A stretch of 28,007 nucleotides of DNA. It comes from a virus. The stretch covers positions 1 through 28,007 of IMG/VR virus record IMGVR_UViG_3300006844_000037; one strand, given 5' to 3'. The translations under genes were made by a program, and so were the position numbers. Position 1 is the first letter of the stretch; each line of letters starts with the position of its first letter. Below the pieces are notes generated by a model. It worked only from the letters and a program-made list of their open reading frames with translations. It had not been told where the DNA came from and did no database searches. Below are positions 23,520-28,007 of the stretch, in pieces.

Positions 23520-24151
23520 TAGAGCAGCTCTGCTCCAGGCGGGATGGCGTCCGCGAGATCGAGCTCCACATTCTCTTTCTCGACTTCCGCCGCGAGATCC
23601 TCGGAGGGCGCGCTTTCCCCTTCGGGGAGGGCCGGCTCCGCTACAAGCTTTGCGCGCTGCAAGTTCAGGAATTTTTCCCGTGCAGCCTCGAGTTGGTCAG
23701 TGCTAACTGGCGCAACAATTTGCGTCGTGTTGTTGACGACGACGGCTGTTTGCCCGCCCGCTTTCGCGGTCCCGTAGCCGAGCCTCGTGAGCGTTTTATC
23801 CGTGACATCGACCAGGTCCTCGAACGGAATCTTGTCGCGTTGGAGCTTCAACTTCTCGTGCGTGATGTCGATGGCGTCGATGGCCAGCCCGAGCAATCGG
23901 CTATTGATCTTTTCCTGAAGCTCGGCATTAACCTTGGTCCGCCGCTGCTCGTAAAGGGCGCGGAAGATGTCGCTGTTCATCACGGTGCCGATCGTCACCT
24001 CGCTGCGGCCAAGGCGGCGGGCGATTTCGCGCTGGCTCAGCGAAGGATCGATCAGCAGTTGGTCGATAATCGACTCATACCAATAGCGGATGCGCGTGGG
24101 GCGCCACGACTTGGTTCCGGGGTGGAGTTCGGCGTTCATGGTGAAAGTCAT
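23519..24151 (-). CDS. terS: Terminase small subunit-like HTH DNA-binding protein, 210 aa
   Basis: ATG 24151 is the longest sensible start, but no clear ribosome-binding site precedes it; ATG 24139 (MNAEL) is an alternative. A helix-turn-helix is visible at about residues 37-59 (SLSQREIARRLGRSEVTIGT). A helical middle follows (KINSRLLGLAIDAIDITHEK; DLVDVTDKTLTRLGYGT), then an acidic tail. This plan of HTH plus oligomerising helices is typical of small terminases. It is ~4.8 kb upstream of the large subunit, so a transcriptional regulator is an alternative. Downstream overlap with the nuclease gene suggests co-expression. Confidence 0.7.
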   Translation of the reverse strand: MTFTMNAELHPGTKSWRPTRIRYWYESIIDQLLIDPSLSQREIARRLGRSEVTIGTVMNSDIFRALYEQRRTKVNAELQEKINSRLLGLAIDAIDITHEKLKLQRDKIPFEDLVDVTDKTLTRLGYGTAKAGGQTAVVVNNTTQIVAPVSTDQLEAAREKFLNLQRAKLVAEPALPEGESAPSEDLAAEVEKENVELDLADAIPPGAELL

Positions 24152-24195
24152 GGGGCAAGGATAGGGGAAAGGAAAAGGAGTGGGGCGACCACAGT

Positions 24196-24216
24196 GAAAG
24201 GGGCCCTTTTCCTTTC
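24196..24216. repeat. Short GGGGCCC hairpin (dispersed family member)
   Basis: GAAAGG and CCTTTC arms enclose GGCCCTTTT. It shares the AAAGGGGCCC core with the intergenic hairpins at 10318, 25107, 25428 and 27109. Confidence 0.5.
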
Positions 24217-24217
24217 A

Positions 24218-24245
24218 AAAATACTCCGCGCGGCGGAAGTGGCAA
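24218..24245 (-). promoter_or_regulatory. Candidate sigma70 promoter before terS-like gene
   Basis: Read leftward, TTGCCA (24245-24240) and TATTTT (24223-24218) are separated by 16 bp, a plausible -35/-10 pair about 60 bp upstream of the terS-like start. It is the best match in this gap but weaker than the 25038-25066 promoter. Confidence 0.35.
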
Positions 24246-24314
24246 AGCGATAGAGGGGGGCCCCCCTGGCCCTGGGGGGCGGGGCCGCGCAAGCGCGCCG
24301 GGCTACAGAACGCA

Positions 24315-24336
24315 GCCAGGGCCCGTAGGCCCTGGC
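24315..24336. terminator. Strong hairpin, possible terminator
   Basis: A perfect 9-bp stem (GCCAGGGCC / GGCCCTGGC) with a CGTA loop lies 26 bp past the stop of the leftward 209-residue gene. No U-run follows, so it may act as a structured RNA end or attenuator rather than a classic intrinsic terminator. Confidence 0.45.
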
Positions 24337-24361
24337 CACAACGCGCAGCTAGTCAGTGCGT

Positions 24362-24991
24362 TCAGAGTGCGGACAGGTCCACTTCCTTGCCGGTCGCACC
24401 ACCGAGTTCGGCATACTTGGCCGCAACTGCCTTGTTCCGCATCGCAAAAGCGGGATACGTAATTGACCCCTTTGCGTAGCTACCATCCGCACCGGGGGCA
24501 ACCCGCCCTCCCGTTCGCTGGTCAACTCGCCAGTCCATTTTGCCGGTATAATCCGACTCGGGCTTGCCCGTGACCTGAGCGATCGCTGTGGCCAGAATCG
24601 CCACGTCGTAGCGCGGGCCGATGGCCGCACCCGGTTCCCGCCACTGACCCTCCCGAACTCCGTTCAGGAAATCCGTAATGGCATTTCGGGCATCATCCAG
24701 CGTACCGGGCTTTTCCTTATTGTTCAGCACGGTATTGGCCACATTACCCACCTTGGTGTGGACGCCGATGGTAGCAAAGGCGATAACGCCGAAATCGCCT
24801 ATGTACTTGGGGTGCTGCGGGTCAAGGTATACGTCGAAGTCCTCGACTGACTTGTACTTGGGGTCGCCGTCGGCGTCAACCCCGTCCTGCTGCACAAGGC
24901 TGTACCGCGCACCGGCGGCATTACCTACGTCCAGGATCTCCTTGCCATCGGCGTCGATGCGGGCCCGGTCACTGCGCTTATTTTTCGCCAT
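24362..24991 (-). CDS. First gene of leftward operon, hypothetical 209-aa protein
   Basis: ATG 24991 has GGAAGGGAA upstream and lies ~40 nt after the predicted transcription start of a strong leftward promoter. The N-terminus is basic (MAKNKRSDRARIDADGKE). The middle has alternating strands and helices (EDFDVYLDPQHPKYIGDFG; DDARNAITDFLNGVREG; DVAILATAIAQVTG) and the end is EVDLSAL, acidic. There is no HTH, nuclease motif or membrane segment. I do not recognise the family. Being first behind a promoter with an overlapping inverted repeat suggests an early or middle regulated product. Confidence 0.75.
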   Translation of the reverse strand: MAKNKRSDRARIDADGKEILDVGNAAGARYSLVQQDGVDADGDPKYKSVEDFDVYLDPQHPKYIGDFGVIAFATIGVHTKVGNVANTVLNNKEKPGTLDDARNAITDFLNGVREGQWREPGAAIGPRYDVAILATAIAQVTGKPESDYTGKMDWRVDQRTGGRVAPGADGSYAKGSITYPAFAMRNKAVAAKYAELGGATGKEVDLSAL

Positions 24992-25010
24992 AGCTCAATT
25001 CCCTTCCATC

Positions 25011-25028
25011 GGTAGCACCATTGCTACC
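25011..25028. promoter_or_regulatory. Inverted repeat over leftward transcript start (operator or leader hairpin)
   Basis: GGTAGCA and TGCTACC, 7-bp perfect arms with a 4-nt centre, begin about 3 nt downstream of the predicted start of the 25038-25066 promoter. The position suits a repressor site or a 5' stem-loop. Confidence 0.5.
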
Positions 25029-25037
25029 GTGCCAAGC

Positions 25038-25066
25038 AATCTAGCAAAGCGGCGGGGGCGAGTCAA
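25038..25066 (-). promoter_or_regulatory. Strong sigma70-like leftward promoter
   Basis: Read leftward, TTGACT (25066-25061) and TAGATT (25043-25038) are separated by exactly 17 bp. Predicted start ~25031, giving a ~40-nt leader before the 209-residue gene. This is the best promoter match I found in the window and probably feeds the leftward operon. Confidence 0.65.
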
Positions 25067-25106
25067 GCCCCCCGACCAAATATTTTTTCACGTGACAATT
25101 CTGCCA

Positions 25107-25143
25107 CAAGGGGCCCATGCCGGGGGCCAACATGGCACCTTTT
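25107..25143. repeat. GGGGCCC hairpin (dispersed family member)
   Basis: AAGGGGCCCATG pairs imperfectly with CATGGCACCTT across a GC-rich loop, followed by TTTTCG. The core AAGGGGCCCATG is shared with the copies at 10318-10354 (minus) and 27109-27143. Confidence 0.55.
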
Positions 25144-25227
25144 CGCCACACCCCCTGCGGACGTGAGCCAGACTTCCTGGATTATGAAACCTGGACGAAT
25201 TGCCGATTGCAGCGGGCCCCATTACGC

Positions 25228-25294
25228 GCACCTACCATCCCTCCCTCCCACCCTCCAGGGGGGTGCACCTTTCCACCGAGAGGCGGGTAGGTGC
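25228..25294. other. Long inverted repeat, possible structured RNA
   Basis: Perfect 9-bp arms GCACCTACC (25228) and GGTAGGTGC (25286) enclose a ~49-nt insert that itself can form a CACCC/GGGTG hairpin, and CCTTTTC follows. It could be a terminator-like or leader structure; direction is not determined. Confidence 0.4.
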
Positions 25295-25395
25295 CTTTTC
25301 AGGAAGTAGATAAAAAAAATTTACTCTAAGAACAAAATCAACCTACCCTACTCTACAGAAAACGGCCCTTGCCGCCCCCGCAGGGGGGCGTAGAA

Positions 25396-25411
25396 GGCAG
25401 GCAGGCAGGCA
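25396..25411. repeat. (GGCA)4 microsatellite
   Basis: Four perfect GGCA units are followed by degenerate GGAAGGTAGG. It is noncoding and a likely slippage site. Confidence 0.8.
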
Positions 25412-25427
25412 GGAAGGTAGGCGCAGC

Positions 25428-25449
25428 AAAAGGGCCCTTGGCCCCTTTT
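25428..25449. repeat. AAAAGGG / CCCTTTT hairpin
   Basis: AAAAGGGCC and GGCCCCTTTT form a near-perfect stem with a CTT loop, ending in a T-run on the plus strand. It may terminate a rightward transcript entering the zinc-finger gene region, or belong to the dispersed GGGGCCC family. Confidence 0.5.
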
Positions 25450-25517
25450 CGCATCCCCCCACCCCAAACCATGCTACTCTCCCCACAACCAGAACAAGGA
25501 GAACAAGGAGCCACCCC

Positions 25518-25919
25518 ATGTTCCGCATCCCCCCCTTCCGCATCCCCGGCCTCGCCGCCGCATCCCCCCTCAAGCCCATCACCTGCCTCGTTTGCCAACG
25601 CGAATTTATGCCCCTCAAAGCAGAACAAATCTACTGCCACAAACGCTGTCGTGACAAAGCCTCCCGCCTTCGTGCCCGCAAGCGCCCCCCGGCCTACATT
25701 ACTCAACACGACGCAGCCGTCCACACTCAAGCCCTAGCAACAGCGTCAACCGCACCTGCCACTCCTATCGACGACGAAAAAGCCGCTGCCCTCCGCCTTT
25801 ACATGGACCAGCTACGAGCCGAACAAGAGCGCAAGGGCGCCCCAGAACCGACACCGACGCCGCCCCCATCGCAGTCCCACGTCGAAGAATCCATCCTCGA
25901 GAAGTGGAAAAAGGAGTAA
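25518..25919 (+). CDS. CxxC zinc-finger protein, 133 aa
   Basis: ATG 25518 follows a repeated AACAAGGAG, giving a site at ~7 nt. Cys23, Cys26, Cys40 and Cys44 (CLVCQREF ... YCHKRCRDKASRLRARKR) form a C-x2-C/C-x3-C zinc module followed at once by an Arg/Lys-rich helix, a common small DNA- or RNA-binding architecture. The middle (60-85) is Ala/Thr-rich. A helical stretch EKAAALRLYMDQLRAEQERK and a final VEESILEKWKKE follow a Pro-rich linker. First gene of the rightward set; regulatory role likely but target unknown. Confidence 0.8.
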   Translation: MFRIPPFRIPGLAAASPLKPITCLVCQREFMPLKAEQIYCHKRCRDKASRLRARKRPPAYITQHDAAVHTQALATASTAPATPIDDEKAAALRLYMDQLRAEQERKGAPEPTPTPPPSQSHVEESILEKWKKE

Positions 25920-25961
25920 AAGCGAGCCCGGGCCATGATCCGCGAGCCGAGCCGCGAGCCT

Positions 25962-26056
25962 TCAGCGTGCCACAAGCATCGAGTAACCCAACCTTCGATC
26001 AGCGTGCCACCATATTCTAGCAACCCACCTCCCATCAGCGTGCTATGAAGTCCTAG
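25962..26056 (+). repeat. Three imperfect ~36-bp leader repeats upstream of the IS110-like gene
   Basis: Copies begin at 25962, 25999 and 26035 (37- and 36-bp spacing). Each starts TCAGCGTGC and has C(T/G)AG at offset 18. The third leads straight into the ribosome-binding site of the next gene. A fourth degenerate copy begins at 27153 with the same offset. Confidence 0.7.
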
Positions 26057-26066
26057 GGAGCGACTA

Positions 26067-27026
26067 ATGACTGACCGAGACTCACAGATCACCGCCCTCC
26101 GCTGCATGGTCAGCGGGGCCTACGATCTCCAGATGCTTCGAATGCAGGCCGGTTTGCGCCTGTGCGCAAACTTCCGCGCCAAACTAGGCCTCATCAAGCC
26201 CGACCCGCAATCCGAGGCCGCCGAAGAGGAGGCCGAGAAGATCATTGACCGCATCCGTACCTCCTATCGAACACTCACAGAGGGCGTGGCACGGAACCGC
26301 ACCCTCCCCGAACGGGAGGGCTTCACCGGCGACGAGCTGATCTCCGACTACTCTGAGCTAGTCCTAACGAATCAGTTCTTCCAAATTGAGCGCCAGGAAC
26401 GCGTCCAGTTTCAACAGCTCCTCCTTCTTCTAGAGGGCATCCCCATCTACGATACTTACCTCTCCCAGGTCTACGGCATCGGCCCAGCTATGGCCGGAGT
26501 CCTCATCACCTACTTCAACCCCCACAAGGCCCGGCACATTTCTAGCTTCTGGAAGTACGCGGGGCTGGATGTGGCCGGGGGCAGCGGTCGGTCCCGCCGC
26601 AAGGAACACCTCGTCCAGCGCGAGTACACCACTGCCGCTGGCGACACCGCACTCCGCGACAGCGTCACCTACAACCCATTTCTCAAGTCCAAACTGATGG
26701 GAGTCCTCACCGGCGGGTTCATGCGGAAGGCCTCACCCTGGCGCGCCGTATACGATGACTACAAGAACCGCCTCGAGACCGATCCTGCCCGCGAGCGCTG
26801 CAGCACCAACGACTGGAAGAAACGCCGCAAGGCCGGGGAGGACGTCAGCCGCCTCTGGACGCCCGGTCGCATTAACAACGCTGCCAAGCGGTACATGGTC
26901 AAGATGTTTCTTGCGGAGTTCTGGGTCCGGTGGCGCACCCTCGAAGGCCTCCCCGTGACCGAGCCCTACGCAGTGGCCAAGCTCGGTCACTCATACCATG
27001 CGAGCGCCACGTCGAGCGCGCCATGA
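26067..27026 (+). CDS. IS110-type Tnp (Transposase_20) domain protein lacking an evident RuvC-like domain, 319 aa
   Basis: ATG 26067 has AGGGAG upstream. Residues ~1-130 are helical (TSYRTLTEGVARNRTL; LTNQFFQIERQERVQFQQ). From ~133 the sequence follows the IS110 Tnp pattern: helix-hairpin-helix QVYGIGPAMAGVLITYF (134-150), SFWKYAGLDV (160-169), GGSGRSRRKEH with Ser173 in the position of the family's conserved Ser-Gly, then ALRDSVTYNPFLKSKL and a final NNAAKRYMVKMFLAEFW. The DEDD RuvC-like N-terminal domain needed by full IS110 enzymes is not visible. I recall similar phage/plasmid proteins of unknown role. It may act in recombination or be a domesticated binder; mobility is not supported. Confidence 0.75.
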   Translation: MTDRDSQITALRCMVSGAYDLQMLRMQAGLRLCANFRAKLGLIKPDPQSEAAEEEAEKIIDRIRTSYRTLTEGVARNRTLPEREGFTGDELISDYSELVLTNQFFQIERQERVQFQQLLLLLEGIPIYDTYLSQVYGIGPAMAGVLITYFNPHKARHISSFWKYAGLDVAGGSGRSRRKEHLVQREYTTAAGDTALRDSVTYNPFLKSKLMGVLTGGFMRKASPWRAVYDDYKNRLETDPARERCSTNDWKKRRKAGEDVSRLWTPGRINNAAKRYMVKMFLAEFWVRWRTLEGLPVTEPYAVAKLGHSYHASATSSAP

Positions 27027-27062
27027 TCCTCGAGAGAGCGCGCCACTGAGTGTTTATAGATA

Positions 27063-27086
27063 GTATCACGGTGCGGTATCATGATA
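27063..27086. promoter_or_regulatory. Operator-like repeats before the 64-aa gene
   Basis: GTATCA occurs at 27063 and 27076 (13-bp spacing), and the second copy overlaps a perfect 10-bp palindrome TATCATGATA (27077-27086). The surrounding sequence is AT-richer than its flanks. It resembles a regulator binding site ~100 bp upstream of the next gene. Confidence 0.4.
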
Positions 27087-27108
27087 GGTGCGACACTTTG
27101 CCGCATTG

Positions 27109-27143
27109 AAAGGGGCCCATGTTGCATGGCAATATAGGCCCTT
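27109..27143 (+). repeat. GGGGCCC hairpin (dispersed family member)
   Basis: AAGGGGCCCATGT ... ATATAGGCCCTT matches the copy at 10318-10354 read on the minus strand at both ends, with a different centre. The arms pair with one bulge. Confidence 0.6.
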
Positions 27144-27152
27144 GGGGCCGAC

Positions 27153-27183
27153 TCAACGCCCCCACAACCCCTAGGAGCGACAC
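27153..27183 (+). promoter_or_regulatory. Leader segment shared with the IS110-like gene
   Basis: CCTAGGAGCGAC immediately precedes the start codon and matches CCTAGGGAGCGAC before ATG 26067; the similarity continues into the first codons (ATGACTGA then CCGAGA). AGGAG is the ribosome-binding site. Upstream, TCAACG with CTAG at offset 18 matches the 25962-26056 repeats. Confidence 0.6.
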
Positions 27184-27378
27184 ATGACTGATCCGAGAAG
27201 CAATCTGATTGCGCCTCTGACGGTGCAGGATATCCAGAGCGATCCCTCTCACAAGCCCCTGTGGTGGAGATCGAGAGGGACCTGCTTCGATTGGGCCTCT
27301 GAGTTGGTCAATAGCTCGGCAGCTGATGAAGTGATGGTCGAGTGGGGCAAGGCTCTCAAGCCGATCCTTAACAAGTAG
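27184..27378 (+). CDS. Small hypothetical protein, 64 aa
   Basis: ATG 27184 has AGGAG at 6 nt. The protein is MTDPRSNLIAPLTVQDIQSD, then KPLWWRSRGTCFDWASELVN and a C-terminal helix DEVMVEWGKALKPILNK. It is Trp-rich (4 of 64) with no known motif. Its leader and first codons resemble those of the IS110-like gene upstream, so the two may share translational control. A strong hairpin follows the stop. Function unknown. Confidence 0.7.
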   Translation: MTDPRSNLIAPLTVQDIQSDPSHKPLWWRSRGTCFDWASELVNSSAADEVMVEWGKALKPILNK

Positions 27379-27385
27379 TTCCATC

Positions 27386-27407
27386 GGGCTGCCCGAAAGG
27401 GCAGCCC
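27386..27407. terminator. GAAA-capped hairpin after the 64-aa gene
   Basis: A perfect 9-bp stem (GGGCTGCCC / GGGCAGCCC) is closed by a GAAA tetraloop, 7 bp past the stop. Only CTCCCTTG follows, without a U-run, so it may stabilise the 3' end or terminate weakly. Confidence 0.55.
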
Positions 27408-27440
27408 TCCCTTGCTCGCAGCCACCAAAGGCATCGACCA

Positions 27441-27815
27441 ATGAACTCGCACAACGCCGACCCCACACTTCCCCATATCGCCGTCCACTTGCACTCGCAA
27501 TCCTGTCTGTCCTGTGGCCACACCGCCCGATGGAGCAAAGTCTACGAGTCCATCACTCAAGGCAACACCCTGCGCCGCCTAATGCCCGCCCGCTCCCGCG
27601 CCGCATGGCCCACCGATTACGAGATCATCGCCACTTCCATGCCCATCGAGTATGTGCCGATCTGCTTCTCTTGCATCGATGCCGCAAAAGTGGAGCCTGA
27701 CCACGAGGCCCACAAACGCTGGCAAGAGACCCTGATGCGCAAGCGCGAGGAGGCCAAAGCCCAAAGCGCAGCCCCCGCGCCAAAAGCCACCGCCCCCACA
27801 ATCGACATGCTATAA
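27441..27815 (+). CDS. CxxC zinc-binding-like protein, 124 aa
   Basis: ATG 27441 has only a weak upstream site; its leader (GCCACCAAAGGCATCGA) loosely resembles the first 36-bp leader repeat. Two Cys pairs, C22/C25 (SCLSCGHTARW) and C75/C78 (ICFSCID), are separated by ~50 residues and could form a zinc ribbon. The C-terminus is charged then Ala/Pro-rich (EAHKRWQETLMRKREEAKAQ). Likely a small DNA/RNA- or protein-binding early product; no family named. Confidence 0.75.
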   Translation: MNSHNADPTLPHIAVHLHSQSCLSCGHTARWSKVYESITQGNTLRRLMPARSRAAWPTDYEIIATSMPIEYVPICFSCIDAAKVEPDHEAHKRWQETLMRKREEAKAQSAAPAPKATAPTIDML

Positions 27816-27828
27816 GGGAGCAATGAAC

Positions 27829-28002
27829 ATGAAACACGTCACGATGATGGGCGCCGTCTGGCGCATCAATGAAAAGAACTTTCGCAAGCTGCAAGACGAA
27901 CTGAAACGCACTGGCGCGGTCGAGAACATGGATCGCTACGGCAAAGAGATCGTCGATCGTCTCTACACGATCAGCGAGATCGAATCCGAACTGCAAAACT
28001 GA
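27829..28002 (+). CDS. Small hypothetical protein, 57 aa
   Basis: ATG 27829 is preferred over ATG 27823 because GGGAG (27816-27820) is 8 nt upstream of it but only 2 nt upstream of the other. The protein begins MKHVTMMGAVWRINEKNFRK, then a charged helical stretch through DRYGKEIVDRLYTISEIESE and ends LQN. It follows the CxxC gene by 13 nt, so they are likely co-transcribed. No family recognised. Confidence 0.65.
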   Translation: MKHVTMMGAVWRINEKNFRKLQDELKRTGAVENMDRYGKEIVDRLYTISEIESELQN

Positions 28003-28007
28003 AACCC

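Larger units (their letters stand above)
24152..24361. other. GC-rich intergenic hairpin region
   Basis: This 210-bp gap between the 209-residue gene and the terS-like gene contains no ORF. It holds a GAAAGG/CCTTTC hairpin (24196-24216), a perfect GGGGGGCCCCCC palindrome near 24255 and a perfect 9-bp stem with a CGTA loop (24315-24336). It may combine a terminator for the 209-residue gene with promoter elements for the terS-like gene; a packaging site is a further possibility. Confidence 0.5.
24992..25517. other. Divergent intergenic control region (526 bp, no gene)
   Basis: This gap separates the leftward late operon from the rightward small genes. It contains a leftward sigma70-like promoter with an inverted repeat, a GGGGCCC hairpin (25107), a 9-bp inverted repeat enclosing ~50 nt (25228-25294), an AT-rich tract with an 8-A run (25306-25345), a (GGCA)4 microsatellite (25396) and a second hairpin (25428). 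No convincing rightward promoter was found. An origin of replication could lie here, but iterons or DnaA-type boxes were not identified. Confidence 0.6.

Noticed and set aside
25343-25730. Minus-strand open frames across 25343-25730
   Set aside because: They run opposite the zinc-finger gene and through the (GGCA)4 and hairpin region, have low-complexity composition and no ribosome-binding site.
25920-27183. Intact IS110 insertion element
   Set aside because: The protein lacks an evident DEDD domain, no element ends or duplicated target were found, and the gene shares a leader with its phage neighbour, so it looks like a resident phage gene.
1-28007. tRNA or rRNA genes
   Set aside because: No cloverleaf with recognisable T-loop or anticodon stem, and no rRNA-like sequence, was noticed on either strand by eye.

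Overview
The window is most of the late region, plus a divergently transcribed early region, of a tailed bacteriophage with podovirus-type virion genes. Evidence for this is a large terminase, a ~640-residue portal, a scaffold, an SU10-like (DUF5309-type) major capsid protein, a neck adaptor, a nozzle-like protein, short fibres and very large internal virion proteins, with no tape-measure, sheath or tail-tube genes. The lysis genes include a lipoprotein nested in a membrane-protein gene (a spanin-like pair), which points to a Gram-negative host; the host itself cannot be named from the sequence. No integrase, tRNA, rRNA or CRISPR array was seen.

Layout: everything from 24991 down to 1 is on the minus strand and tightly packed, often with ATGA, TGATG or TAATG overlaps. 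In transcription order it runs: a 209-residue protein of unknown function; a terminase-small-like HTH protein; a PD-(D/E)XK nuclease; small structural and membrane proteins; a 765-residue protein with 24 tandem ~20-residue repeats; large terminase; portal; a small gene; scaffold; capsid; a head-fibre-like protein; two glycosyltransferases; neck adaptor; collar-type fibre; lysis genes (a small gene, endolysin, holin, nested spanin-like pair, membrane coiled-coil protein); nozzle; second fibre; GNAT-like protein; S74-chaperone protein; and three internal-virion-type proteins, the last running off the left edge.

A 526-bp gap (24992-25517) separates this from a rightward set of small genes: a CxxC zinc-finger protein, a protein with an IS110-type Tnp (Transposase_20) domain but no visible RuvC-like DEDD domain, a 64-residue protein, a second CxxC protein and a 57-residue protein. 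The gap holds a strong sigma70-like leftward promoter with an inverted repeat just downstream of the predicted start, plus hairpins and an AT-rich tract.

The most unusual items are the Cys-bearing repeat protein, the Tnp-only IS110-like gene with a family of repeated leader sequences around it, a GGGGCCC-type hairpin found in nearly every real intergenic gap, and two GT-A glycosyltransferases placed between capsid and neck genes.
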